This document shows, one piece after another, positions 1 through 11,028 of a stretch of 64,000 nucleotides of DNA. Origin of the DNA: Triops longicaudatus (lineage: Eukaryota; Arthropoda; Branchiopoda; Notostraca; Triopsidae); contig JAGQDJ010000077.1 in NCBI GenBank assembly GCA_022885665.1, forward strand, positions 124,001 through 188,000, written 5' to 3'. The translations under genes were made by a program, and so were the position numbers. How positions within the stretch are numbered: position 1 is the first letter of the stretch; each line of letters opens with the position of its first letter. The notes beneath the pieces were generated by a model. It searched no databases. It saw nothing but the letters and a program-made list of their open reading frames with translations, and had not been told where the DNA came from.

Positions 1-534
1 GGGTGACGCGCAGGGGGCGTGGCTGGAGGAAGTAACGGGTAAAGCTTCCATAATGGTGGTACCTCTTCGTTGTTTGCTTGTGGGCGTGGTCTGTTTGGTA
101 CATTAGGCAGAAGGGCGTAATTTGGAATCTCTGATAATGGCGAAAGTTCGGAATTTTCGTCACTTGCGTCCACGTGGCCGGAAACCGGTGGCGCCCCTGG
201 TGGCGGGTTGGGGTGCGGTGGGGGACCCGAATTGATTGCACGGTTCAGGTCTAGCTTCTTTAAGGGTGAGTTCTCATAGAAGTCTTCCGGAGGAGGATTT
301 GGTGATTGCGGTGGGCGGTGGGGAATTGAACGGCTTGGGGTAGGCGGTCTGCCCGGAATGGAGACAAAATCTGCTAACAGAGCCCATTCTGCGGGTGCGG
401 AAGGGATAGTTGGCTGGAGAGAAGGAGCGGACAGATTGGTGGGTTCAAAATCAGGAAGCGGTGGACGACGGTTAGGTCCGTGAGGTCGGTACGGTGACGA
501 CGCGTACATATCGTATCCAGGGTTTTCAATTTTT
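1..534 (-). CDS. Proline-rich coding exon of an unrecognised protein (partial, runs off left edge)
   Basis: The minus strand has an open frame of about 178 codons from 534 to the window edge. It is preceded by a pyrimidine-rich acceptor (TTTTCCTTGCAG just above 534). The frame needs two bases from an upstream exon (first full codons K-I-E-N-P-G-Y-D). The translation is rich in Pro, Ser and Asn, with runs such as RPPTPSRSIPHRPP and PPHPNPPPGAPP, and has no cysteine or membrane segment. Coding is supported by the intact frame, the higher GC than the flanking AT-rich sequence and the splice site. Composition fits a cytoplasmic tail or a disordered linker; I do not recognise the family. It may belong with the signal-peptide-like exon at 2857-3081 on the same strand, but those two exons cannot be spliced directly (phases differ), so a further exon would be needed. 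Confidence 0.55.
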
Positions 535-683
535 CTGCAAGGAAAAGTCCATGTAAATCAGTGTTGTTCAGTATTTTTTTTTTAATTGTAATAAGTAATA
601 TAAAATGCAAAATATTTCTTGGAAGGAAACGTAAATGTCATTGCAATGTTTGGTCACGTACTACAGAAGCGTGATGGAATGTA

Positions 684-785
684 CAATAGAACCTCGTTAC
701 AATGAACCCTTTTTTTAACAAACTGTTGGCTATATTTGACGGATACAAAGTTCCTTGTGGGTTCGTTATAACGAGATTTCAGCGT
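684..785. mobile_element. Short TIR element (MITE), pogo/Tigger-like family, copy 1
   Basis: The left end reads CAATAGAACCTCGTTACAAT and the right end, read in reverse complement, starts CGCTGAAATCTCGTTATAAC; both run on into GAACCC. TA dinucleotides flank both ends, as expected for a Tc1/mariner/pogo-type insertion. The element is about 100 bp with no coding capacity. The same terminal motif recurs around 4.4-5.0, 8.1, 50.3 and 63.6 kb. Confidence 0.6.
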
Positions 786-1258
786 AATATTAAACCAGAA
801 CGAGCAAATTATCATAGCACATAGCATTATTTAGTGTTTTATTTCGTTAATTGTTTTTATTTTATAGCTTAACCTTCATTTTTTATGTTCGTGCTGAGTA
901 CTTCTCTTTATTGTTATAGTTTTATTTATTTTAGTGATAGATTTTATGAGCTATTTTGACATAAAACGTGGGTAATTTTTACGACGGATTTCGCAAGAAA
1001 TATACGTGCGAATGGTCTTTGTGATTTTACGAGGTTTGTGGCTATAAAACTTTCTAAAATTGAAGTTCACTGCAGTGCATCAGTAGTAAAGGTTAATAAA
1101 AAAAGATGTGGGAAAATGAAGCAAACATAAGTAAGAGGAATTTTGTTGTAATGTAGACTGCACAAGTATGTTTAGAGTCACAGCTGGACCAAACGGGAGA
1201 AAAAAGTAAAAATTCCAGTTAAACCCAATTTTGGTCGGTGTCATGATCTTGACCCATA

Positions 1259-1560
1259 GTGTTGCAACTTGCAATCTCGGCTTTTCCAAACGTGTTGCGG
1301 CCTTTGTGGGATCAGGTCAACTTGGTCTTGCGCTGTTGCGAGGTCGGTAGTCTGGTATTGCGTAATTGCGCAATCCTCTTTTGCAACCTCGCCTCTCGTA
1401 TATATAGCTGCGCACTCTGGTTTACTAACCAGAGTGTTAATCACTTAGATCCAGTCAACTTCTCTGCTAAGTGTAGACACAACATCTTCTGAAGTCAATA
1501 CAACTCTGTTTCTCGACAGCAGACCCGTCTTCTGTTATTTCTGTTCTGCAATTCCTGACA
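1259..1560 (+). mobile_element. Possible solo LTR of a retrotransposon
   Basis: The segment begins TGTTGCAACTTGCAATCTCG and ends TTCCTGACA, so it has TG...CA termini. It is GC-richer than its surroundings and carries a TATATATA promoter-like motif near 1399, followed by a perfect hairpin (CTCTGGTT / AACCAGAG) and a pyrimidine-rich 3' part. That layout fits an LTR (BEL/Pao or Gypsy type). I found no convincing target-site duplication and no internal retroelement coding sequence, so both the boundaries and the call are tentative. Confidence 0.35.
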
Positions 1561-2856
1561 GTCGGATTTCATTTGCATTCGGTTTTTCCATTTTCTCTCT
1601 TCGTAAATCTAGGCAGAATTGTTATCTTTGAGAACTGTAGTGTCCGAAGTAATTTACAACCTTTTCTGCCGCATTTCAAGTTTATACGCATTAGTACAGA
1701 AGAGTCGCATTTAATGAAGTTGTTTATAACAGACAGGTTGTTCGGTTCTGGATTAGGATAGTGCACAGAGGAAACACTTAATATGAAGAACTTGGGATTT
1801 GTGGATTTTTTTTGTGTTCCCGAAACGTTCTTTATAACGGGATTTTACTATGTCTATGTTTGAAGCTTTTCACTAGGAAAGTGGGTCTCTTATATCTGTG
1901 TTCGAGGTGTTGCGTAAATACCTATACTCGTTTGTAGCCCACAGAAAGATATTACGCCAGTGTTGGCTTATTTTCCAGGTTTACGCCAAGCTCAAACCTG
2001 TCTAGCTTGCGGCCTTCACTCAAAATTTTGACAAACACCATAATGCGCCTTAGGACGCATTGTAATCATTGGTTTTTGTGTTTTGTTGTATCCTGAAACA
2101 TTATTCTTTGTAATGTAATGAACGCAAAAAGCGTGTGTAATTCTTATGTGTAGTTCGTTTTATCTGCGAATCTCTTGTTTTCAAATTATGATAATGTGGA
2201 ACTTGCTTTAATAGCTTAAAGGTACTTGGAGGGTCATTTTTCTAGGAACTAATTAAAATCCAAAATTAGTCACAACGGTCACTGTTACAACACGTTTTAG
2301 CGATTTGTGGCAAGTTTTTTTCTTAGTTGCTAAAATTTTCCGGGTTAGTCACTTACCGAGATCTGTCTGAAGACCAGTTCTTCCTACCACTCCGTTGTCG
2401 CGTATTAACAAGTTCCTGTGTAAACCATAATAAACATTAGTCGTAAAGAAATTAGGTCTCCTGCTAGCTTTCTTAACGAGTTCTGCATTCTACATTGATA
2501 ACCTCGTGCTTTGAGCGTTATGCAAATTCTTGAAAGTCCATGGCCACGGCCAAGCAAAAGAAAGTTTGTCGTTGCTCTCCACACAACAAATATAAGAAAC
2601 ACGTTCCGTGTCGGTTTACTTAGCTACGCTTGACTTGAAGGTAAATAAAAACATTGCTTTCCCATACGTTTTACGTCTTTGAGGTAAAATCGGCACTATA
2701 TTCCTATCCGTTTACGCGAACATTTAATTTGTGAACAAAATCTAGGTTAATCAGCTTGGGACACGGCAAATTTTAAGTGTTTTGTGAAGCTTGACTGTTT
2801 AGGCACAAAATTAGGCCTTTTGGTGGACAGATTTTTGGTAAAGAAAAGATTTTTAC

Positions 2857-3081
2857 CTCAAGTGTAAGTGGGTTAACCAGGTGCTCCCAGTCTCCGAAAT
2901 CTGACGAAGCGGTGGTTTCTTGATCGGTTTCTTCGTCAACTTCTGTGGCTGAAGTCAGGCTTAACGTATTCAGGTTAATCAAGACGGCCAACGCAAGACA
3001 AAAGGTACTGATCTTTAACAGCCGAAATCCTGCTTTGGAACGTTTCCATCTCTCCCCGATGCTTAACTTTCTAGGAATCAT
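2857..3081 (-). CDS. Putative first coding exon with signal peptide, unrecognised protein
   Basis: A 75-codon exon starts at the ATG at 3079-3081 and ends at a donor GAG|GTAAAA (phase 0). After a basic N-region (R-K, K-R, R-L-L-K) comes a hydrophobic core (FCLALAVLINLNTLSL) and a small-residue cleavage-like site (TSA), then an acidic Ser/Thr-rich mature start (E-V-D-E-E-T-D-Q-E-T-T). This is what a first exon of a secreted or type I membrane protein looks like. The family is not recognisable from so little. It may be the 5' end of the gene whose proline-rich exon lies at 1-534, with at least one unseen exon between. Confidence 0.4.
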
Positions 3082-4367
3082 TTCCGGTGTCTAAAAACCT
3101 TAATAAGTGACAAATTGCATCAGTTAGTCTAAACCATGAAACCCATTCGTGTATACACGTTTCATTTCTCTCTGCGTTAAAGCCGGTTGCCAGTCACGCG
3201 TCACTCGAGTGAATGCCTTCCCTGATCACATTAGTTCTCCGTGTTAGTGAATTTGCAAATAGCATTTTATGTAGAGCAAGTTATACCCTTAAGACTCGCT
3301 TTCCTAACCAGGAATTTTTATAGACCTCAATTTAAACTCAGTTTTAAAATTCTGAAGTTTAATTCTCATAATATGCAATCTTTGTTATTTGTTAAGTTTT
3401 GAGCGTTAAAGCAGGAAGCTCGTGTAGGTCGTTGTTGTCAAATTAGGTAAAGGTGATCTAGAATGTAGGGTACATTTTTGAACGGGATTGGATGCGCAAG
3501 TTTTTCTGGAAGTATGAACAAGCGTCAGCTGGTCGCGAAAGGTTTCCGGGTAAAAATCTTGTGAGTGTCCCTTCCGCAGGGGTTTGGCCGCAAACGTCCC
3601 ATATGTTCAGAAACGTAGCGTTTAACGTAATGTCCAGACGCGGCAAGGTAAGAAAAACCAGTCAGCATGAGCTGATGCGTATGTTCTACTTTAAGTTTTA
3701 CACTGCGTTATTAAACGAAACGTGACCTACTTATGGAAAATTGCTGCAAGAACGATTGCTTTGCTGTGCTGGTGGTCATAATTTAGAGGGTTTATAATAG
3801 GAGAAAAAGGGTTGTATCATTCGTCCTTAAAGTACTGGGCCGTAAATAATTCAAGAGACCTCACAGTCAAAAAGAAAATAAATTGGCTGTCCGCGTCTGT
3901 GTTGGCCGGCACCATGCCCGGAAGACGAGTTAAAATGCTGAATAAAGGCCTAAATTAGGCTGCTGACCATCTTCAGCGTCCTTGTTAAAGTGAAGAAGGT
4001 AGGCTTGAAAAGATCGAGCGTTCTTACGCCCTGCGTGACAGAACATCAATAGTTGGAGCAGGTTGACAGATTTTCTAGGTTGGCGTTTTTTGAACCGAGA
4101 AACGGGAAATAATTACCAGGAGGTGAAACTGAACTCTTTTGGATGACATCATTTTGTAAGAGCAAGATAAAGTCGTTTTTACTGAAGTGTGGTGTGAAGA
4201 ATTCGTAGGCTTTTTAAATATATATAAATAGCCATGAAAGGTTTCGGGATACTGATGCGTCATCTCGGTCAAGTTTTCTAGTTTTCGTAAAGATGTTCTG
4301 TGGAGGTAAACCTATACAAACTAACTACGAGAATACAAAATACACAAAATTTGTATGCGAAACACTA

Positions 4368-4526
4368 CAGTAGAACCTCGTTATAGCGAATCTTTTATAC
4401 GACGAACTGTCGGTTGTAGTAACAGATTTTAGTATCCTTAATAAGTGCGTCTGATAAAACAAACTTTGGGTATAACAGACAGTTTTTTTCTGTTATTAGT
4501 GGGTTCGTTATAGTGAGGTTCTACTG
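4368..4526. mobile_element. Short TIR element (MITE), copy 2 (best preserved)
   Basis: The left end is CAGTAGAACCTCGTTATAGC and the right end in reverse complement is CAGTAGAACCTCACTATAAC. The TIRs are therefore about 23 bp and nearly identical, and both sides are flanked by TA. The 159-bp element is non-coding. This is the reference copy for the family in this window. Confidence 0.75.
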
Positions 4527-4579
4527 TAATATGTAAATACAAATAAACAGAAAAATCGTTTGCATGAGCTATGTATGTA

Positions 4580-4749
4580 CAGCAGAATCTCATATGAACG
4601 ACTCATTTTATTATGAACAGTCGATTAAGGGAGACGGATTTTGGGATGACTTATGTAAATGCATAGAAAAAAGTTTGATATATAAAACAGTTCTTATAAT
4701 AAACAGTTCTTTTGGTTCTGGGGGGGTTCGTTGTAACGTTATTCTTCAG
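4580..4749. mobile_element. Short TIR element (MITE), copy 3
   Basis: It starts CAGCAGAATCTCATATGAAC after a TA and ends with GGGTTCGTTGTAACGTTATT...CAG before a TA. The arms are diverged relatives of copy 2, with about 170 bp in total. It lies only about 50 bp downstream of copy 2, so the two form a small cluster. Confidence 0.6.
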
Positions 4750-4803
4750 TAACATGATTAATACGGAAAAAGATTTTAAAAATTGCAGTAGGTATGCATG
4801 AAC

Positions 4804-4995
4804 AGTAGAATTTCGCTATAATGAACTCCTAGGTACAGAATAACGTTTCTGAATACGCAAAATTCATCGTATGCGTGATTTCCATTCAAAACCCGTTCGC
4901 GTCATATACGCGATTACTCCAGCACTTACAACTCGTCTGCAGTAAACGAAAGTTTGTTACAAAGGCATTCTTTACAACGAAATTTTATTTTATAA
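4804..4995. mobile_element. Degenerate TIR element, copy 4
   Basis: The left arm CAGTAGAATTTCGCTATAAT matches the family. A weaker inverted match (TTTACAACGAAATTTTA) sits near 4975-4990. The right boundary is uncertain. Confidence 0.4.
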
Positions 4996-7900
4996 TTATC
5001 AAGAATAGTCCAAGTTATAGTCAGTAATAAACCATAACAGTAAGATTACATTCATAGAGAGTTTTTTATGACATTGTTCTATGAAAACTAAGAGATTGAT
5101 TAAAAAGTAGATAATTGTATAAATTCATGTAATTCTCGTGTATCTTCGCAAGTGTATGAATAGTAATAAAAGTTTCGCTACTTTATTTATGGTTTATTGA
5201 GACGGAAGTTTTGGTTTGTGGTTGCGAAAGAGCGTTAAATTTCAAAGAAATTCGCGAATAAAATATGGGGCGTTCTTGTTCCAAATCGGAAAAGTTACTA
5301 CTTGTAGTGGGCAGTGCCCTGTGGATAAGGATTTATTGTCGCGTTAAAAGAGGATGCGGAGATTTTGGTGGAGAAATAGGGCGCAAACATCACCGTTAGA
5401 ATTTTTTCGATATTTTTTAGAAGAAAAAAAAAACTAAAAAAGTCCCATTTTAAGAACTTTACCTTAACTATTTTTATTTCCGAGGATTTCTATTCGATAT
5501 TAGAAGATTTGTCTCTTACGTACAACATCGCATACATATTTAAAACCCATACTCATTGTTACATAAATCAAGATGCACCACTTACTGTAGTAAACTGGGT
5601 TTATTTAACCGCTCCCGGAAGCTGTTTTTGGCTAGTATTCCTTTTTGGTTAAAGCATTTCACTGTAAATTCAAAGCGAACACTGGTTTTATTGTAGGGCA
5701 CTGGTTTGACTTTATTTTGCTTATTTCTCGAAACAAATGGAGGAATATCACGTTGGAACGGAACACATGCACAACGAGCGCGAAGTTTGGCGGCTGTGCA
5801 CCAACTGTTGAAAGGAAAGATGCTGATGGTCTTATTCAGGTGTGCTGGAAGTCCGTCATACCTGAGTACACATATCCAACAGCCAACTGAGTACTCGGGA
5901 GCATACCCACAGGCAGTGTAACACTGCGTTATACAGTTAAGTTACCTGCACTGCTTGTCGAATTTGTAGTACCTGCTTGGCGAGTGTTTCTCTTCAGGAA
6001 GGAGCGAATCATTTTATTTAGGTCTTTATAAAAACAAAGGCGGTTTTCGTATGATACAGCACATCTTCATCACTACAAACACGCTATAAACGATTCTGAT
6101 CTCTTAAAGCGCACAAAGGTGTTGCGTTACGAGCAGCCAACACCCAAATTATCCTTTTATATCTTTCAAAATTTTGTAATACTCCCTTTATGTGTGTTTA
6201 CTAGTTTACGCGTAAAATAATAGGGCGAGGATTTGTCAGTCATTTTTTTAAACGTAATTTTGAAACAACCCACTTGTTTAATTTAAAAGCCTTTGTGATC
6301 CTTCTGGAGTTACGTCCGATTCCATTTTCTTAATTACTTCATATTTTTAATTATTACTTACCAAATTTTTATCTTAATTAAAATGCTTTAATTAATTTGC
6401 CAAAGGCTAATTTTACTATTTTATTATTATTTCTGTTTATGCTACTAAAGTGTTTTGTTTGGATTTCGAAGAATAAAAAATTGGTCCAAATTTCTGTGAA
6501 CTTCTTTGTCCTTCGTACCAGCTTTCGTGTACAAAGATCTGTTTTTGATTGACAGAACTGCACTTTCCCTAACGAAAAGTAACATAAGATACAGCAGACT
6601 TGTGTTGCAAGCTTATTTGTATTGTAACTCTTTTCCTATGCTCAGAGCTCACAGTAAAAGTAACGGTCACCGGAGTCGAAAAATTTTCCTTTCGGAGTTT
6701 CTGTCAGGTGTTTGACATCTCAAAGGGAGAGTGTCAATAACTTGTATTAAAGGGTATCTGCATTATATGCATCATAGGTCTTTTGGCAGCGGAAAATAAA
6801 AAAAAAAATATCACAAAAATTTATTAACTGCACTAAAAGTTGCTCTGACTCGTGAAAGTGGGTGATTTGCGTGTTAGCGAACCAATGTGCTTTCTGCATG
6901 GTTGATTCGGGGTTAAATATGCAAAAACCCCTTTCTCTGTCTTTTACGTACTGGACTGTCAAGATATCCGAGTTAACTAACCTCTTCAACTACAACAGAC
7001 AAGAGGTGGTGTTTTTGGAAAGGTTTACGAGATACGACTTAAGTAGAGCGAAAGCAAAACCTGTCCATCTCCGGGTATTCTATCCTTATACACGTTCTGG
7101 TCCAGTAAAATCCTTGCCCATTTAATCGTCCATACTACAACGGAAGCAGGAAATATGCTTGTATTTTCCATGTGGAGAAAAGGGCTATTTTAAACTATTT
7201 TTTTATTCCTTTTGTACAAAACAGTTAACTTTCTCCTTTTTAAAATTGCCCAATTCGTTGCCCCGTGCCCTGTTGTCAGTTTAATTGTTTCTCGTTTTTG
7301 TAGGAAAAAGTGGTCTTAAAAATGGAAGTGGCTGGGATGGGTTGTGAAGTTTCTGGAGTAAAAGCTATAAAACTTCTGTGGGGGTTTCGCTTTTTTTCGG
7401 GTTAATATTCGCGTAATTCTTGCTGGGTGCTGGGTTTATTTATGGGCGATTGTCACTCACGTGAAGCGCCGATTTAAAATTTGGATGAGGGAAAGTGAAA
7501 CTTTGGTGTTCCAGGCAATTAGGCGATTGAACTTTCAAAGCTTACGGAACCTTAACTAGAGTACATGTTTCCTTTCTCTTTTCAGGCGCAGGACCTCGTA
7601 TGGTACATTCTAAGTAGCGTAATTAAAGCGGTTTTTGATAACCACCGGTTTACCTTTTCTCGAAGGGTATCAGTTGCTTTTTTTGGTCAGCTCGCTTTCA
7701 CGTTTGTCACTCGGGTTATCTTTTCTCTTCTCAAGGACTGGAAAATCATGTTACAGAGGTGCTCCGAAATACGTCGGTGGCTTGTTCAGCAGCAGACGTT
7801 GAAATTAAGGACAGAAAATGTCGAGCATTCAGATTTTCTCGTTTGCTTGACAAGTTCTGTGCTCAACATGTGTTCAGACTCGAAAAATAATCAACCACAG

Positions 7901-8105
7901 TTATACTTTTCTGTTTAATTAGGCTATCTCCGTCGTGATACAGTAACATATCGCTTCAACGAACATCTAAGGGAATGGGAAATTTGTTCGTAATAGTCAA
8001 TATTCTGTATGGTCAGTAATGTAGGCATTTTTCCGATACCTGATGTCCTCGTCTGCAAAAATCCGTTATAATCCGCGTTATTTTAGCGAGGATTTTACTG
8101 CACTA

Positions 8106-8410
8106 TACAGTAGAATTTGTATTCTGTCAACCCGGTTATGGAAACTCCCGATCATGTCAACCGTCTCATAAGAAAAATCTTTATTAAGGATGGGTATTTG
8201 CGTCAATTTTGAAGCTCTTGTTATAGATATAATTTAATTTTCTCACCAAATTTCCAAGAATATAACTGAAGTATAAATATATAATTTATTTTCGATTATT
8301 GTTCCGCACTGGAGTTTTCTAAAATATTCATGCAGTAGAACTGCGATTTTGTCAACCTCTATTTAGGGAAATTCCCAATAATATCAACCGCTGTATCAGT
8401 TCGTATTTGC
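8106..8410. repeat. Two diverged copies of a related terminal-type repeat
   Basis: At about 8106-8175 and 8335-8405 two segments share the order CAGTAGAA..., TTGTCAACC or CTGTCAACC, GGAAA.TCCC and ATCAACCG or GTCAACCG. They begin with the same CAGTAGAA as the TIR family above but then differ from it, suggesting a second, related element family. Immediately upstream (8065-8100) is a right-arm-like sequence ending TTTTACTGCACTATA. Confidence 0.4.
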
Positions 8411-8986
8411 TTCCGATTGACGGGAATTATGAGATTTTTAATAATAAAAAGTATATTTTTAATTTCCATTTCCGTTTAATATCAGCGGGTTTGATGCACT
8501 TTCACTTCGATGTCGGTGTTCAGATAAATTAAAGGAGATTATCTCTCCCTTCCTGTAAATGATTCAGAAAAAAAGTTTTTCTTGGCATTGTAAAGGGAAC
8601 CCTGTCTAAGAACCGTAACTTGATTCACAGCTGTACAGGTTGTAGTCTTGGTCGTGAGAAAAAATCGTGGAGAAGATCAGTACAATTGGGCTAAAGTTGG
8701 GGATCCTTAGCTTTTGCCCTCAATTTTCACAGGATCAATTCACCGGGGGTTTGAAAGTTCCGGAGAAAGTGACTTCCCGTATGAATAAGCCGACCTATGG
8801 GCAGGAAAGGCCAGCATCAATTGTAGTCGCTATTTTGAATTGTTTTTTCATGTCAGGAGAAAGGAAACTTAGATTTTCCGTAGCAATGAGGGGTATTTTT
8901 GTGCGAATTTCATACTATTATTCCAATTTTGCAGTCGTCCTTTTTGATTAGTTTTTTATTCCTTTCATTTTATTTTACTATTCTAG

Positions 8987-10667
8987 GTGGGCAGTTTCAA
9001 CAATTATGACGCGACAAAATCTTATCCCGTCTTCCCAAAACTCGCTCGCGATGAATGCCTTGATACCGTTGTGGGATTTCTGTAATCACACCGATGGCAA
9101 AGTAAGCAATTTATTACTTACATTCATCTCGACTTTGTAACCCGACATTTAACTTAATAAGTAACATGTAGTATAGGCTTGTTAATTTTGTGTTAGCTTG
9201 TAAGTATAGATTACCTATTTTTTATTTAAGTTACAAAAATAAATCCAACTTTTTTCGTTGGAAAAATTCACTAGAAACGGTATTGACTACATAGAAAATA
9301 GTTTTTTTTCGCTGTTATGTAAAAGGATTCAGCGGTTTGGAAGCATTCGTCCGTGTAGGAAGCACGCGCAAAGTCCAGTGCAGTTGGGGTAACATCGTGC
9401 AAACGTTTAAAGCAATTGTTTAGTAGATAAATACTTGAGTTCGTGAAAGCGAGAAAATTATTTATTGTTTACGAAAGTAACGAATGAGGAGAACTTTCTT
9501 GGAGGCTCAAGTGCACAATCGAATTAAAGGTTTTGTGACTAGCGAAAAGAGGTCGCAAAATATCAGTCTCTTGTGTGGTCTTCGTGGTCGCTCGTTTCCG
9601 ATTGAGAATTTACATTTGTTTCCGTAACATACGGCTTCTGAACTATTTTCACATAACAGACATATGAACCTTGCACAGATGTTTAGGGTTTATTATTATT
9701 ATTATTATTTTTATTATTGATATTAAGGCTTCGGTTTCGGTTTTGGTTTATATTCCTTGTTTAGTTAAAGAAATAAATCGGGAAATGTCATTGGTAATTG
9801 TAGTCTTCGTATTAATTTTTTAAATTATTTTTTCTAGTTATCAACTGATTATTCGGTCGAGGACGAAACAGCGCACTGTGTGGCGTTCAGGGATTTTAAA
9901 GCGGGGGACCAAGTGTTTATTTTCTACGGAGCACGTAGCTGCGCTGACCAGTTGATCCACAACGGTTTTGTGGACCCACACAATCCCAACGACAATTACA
10001 CGCTCAAGCTGGGCGTCAACAAAAACGATCCCTTAAGTTCCCAGCGCTCAGCCCTGTTGAGCAAATTAGGAATTCCTGGAGGAATAGTTACGGGCAGTGG
10101 TACTAATTCGACCGTGAAGCAGTCAGCTGGTACATTTATTCTCCATTCGGGAAGTCAACCCGTTGATGGTCGACTTTTAGCTTTCCTTCGCGTCTTGTGT
10201 ATGAAAGAAGGTATTATTACTCTGAGCTATATATTCTTCGAGAGTACCAAATTTTTGTCTCATTTTTATGTTTCGTTTTTAGATTTGCTGAAGCACTGGC
10301 TTGATTCAGATCGCGCCTCCGATCTTACTTACGAAGATTGCGCTGTAGATACTGTTGTAGAAGAGCAAGGATGGAAATTCTTGCAAATCAGATGCCAAGT
10401 AGCCTTACGTAGCTATCCAACAACTGTTGAGGTAAACATCGCGTTTTTTTTTTATTTAGGGATATATTTTTAAGAATTAATTTTAATTTTCATCCACAGG
10501 TGGAAATTTTGATAGTAAAGGTATTTATTATTATTTTTCAGGAGGATGATAACTTGCTGGCAAGTGAACTGAGCCCGTGTCGCCGAGCGATAGTGCAATT
10601 ACGGCGTTGTGAAAAACGTTTATTATGTTCTGCGTTGGACTACGTATCCCGCAAAACCGCGCGATAG
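8987..10667 (+). CDS. SETD3: SETD3, actin-histidine N-methyltransferase (C-terminal half)
   Basis: Exons 8987-9101, 9838-10210, 10283-10431 and 10542-10667 join in frame to about 253 residues. They follow vertebrate SETD3 from the middle of the SET domain (WAVSTIMTRQN) through LWDFCNHTDG and IFYGARS to the Rubisco-LSMT substrate-binding region, ending in a TAG. SETD3 methylates a histidine of actin in the cytoplasm. Residues corresponding to the substrate- and SAM-contacting Asn of RQN, Trp of PLWD, the NH pair and the Tyr and Arg of FYG.RS are all present. The first visible exon begins in mid-codon after a good acceptor (TTCTAG), so upstream exons must exist, but I could not identify them in the 5.9 kb upstream. 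The long acidic C-terminal tail of vertebrate SETD3 is absent. The gene is convergent with MDH1, 361 bp between stops. Confidence 0.88.
9690..9720. repeat. ATT microsatellite in a SETD3 intron
   Basis: A run of TTA/ATT trinucleotides lies inside the intron between the first two visible SETD3 exons. Confidence 0.7.
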
Positions 10668-10838
10668 AACAAAAAACTCCAAGAAGTGTGTCACCAAATG
10701 ACATTTTGCTTGCGATCCTGTACTAACAAAGGTTAACCAAAACAAACCTGTGTTCTTCTCCTTGTTTTTCCCCCTCACGAGTGGGCTATTTAACTTAACA
10801 GGCGGCAAAATTAAGCTGCAAACGCGCTTTTGTTTGAT

Positions 10839-10844
10839 TTTATT
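10839..10844 (-). terminator. Probable MDH1 polyadenylation signal
   Basis: AATAAA on the minus strand, about 185 bp downstream of the MDH1 stop, in the SETD3/MDH1 convergent interval. No canonical signal is visible for SETD3 on the plus strand in that interval. Confidence 0.4.
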
Positions 10845-11001
10845 TGTGACTCTAGTTTATAGTACACAAAAAAACACGCATAAAAACCTGTCTTTTAAAG
10901 CAGAGTTACACGAAAGCCAAGGTACTCGTTAACTGTTGTGATTTCGACACAATGCTATCTCTTCTACGTCTCTTCTTGAAAACCTGAATGGACAATATGC
11001 G

Positions 11002-11028
11002 CTACAATCTAGCTTTTGGGCCTTCCAG
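11002..11028 (-). other. Putative readthrough extension of MDH1 ending in a PTS1 (Ala-Arg-Leu)
   Basis: Directly after the MDH1 stop (TGA, next codon CTG) the same frame encodes L-E-G-P-K-A-R-L and then stops at TAG (11002-11004). ARL fits the peroxisomal targeting consensus [SAC]-[KRH]-[LM] at the C-terminus, with a helpful lysine just upstream. Vertebrate MDH1 is known to produce a peroxisomal isoform by UGA-CUA readthrough into an extension ending in a PTS1. The context here, UGA-CUG, differs by one base. Use of the extension is inference. Confidence 0.5.

Larger units (their letters stand above)
535..2856. other. Non-coding AT-rich stretch between the two minus-strand exons
   Basis: Apart from the MITE at 684-785 and the LTR-like segment at about 1259-1560, I see no supported gene here. 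Short open frames lack splice sites and composition that would mark coding sequence. If the exons at 1-534 and 2857-3081 belong to one gene, this is intron, probably with an unseen exon. Confidence 0.4.
3082..8986. other. AT-rich region without a recognised gene; may hold missing SETD3 5' exons
   Basis: The stretch contains four to six small TIR elements (listed separately) and simple AT-rich sequence. SETD3 exons for the N-terminal half should lie here if the gene is complete, but I could not recognise any by motif. A GC-richer patch at about 5730-5940 and open frames at 3492-3725 and 7565-7918 have no recognisable similarity. Confidence 0.4.

Noticed and set aside
3492..3725. Possible SETD3 start exon (M-S-R-R-G-K then GTAAGA near 3631)
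   Set aside because: The short basic start and good donor are suggestive, but six codons are too few to identify and I found no following exon that continues SETD3.
7565..7918. 117-codon plus-strand frame preceded by TTCTCTTTTCAG
   Set aside because: The acceptor is good but the translation matches neither SETD3 nor any family I know, and there is no downstream donor that links to the SETD3 exon at 8987 with sense.
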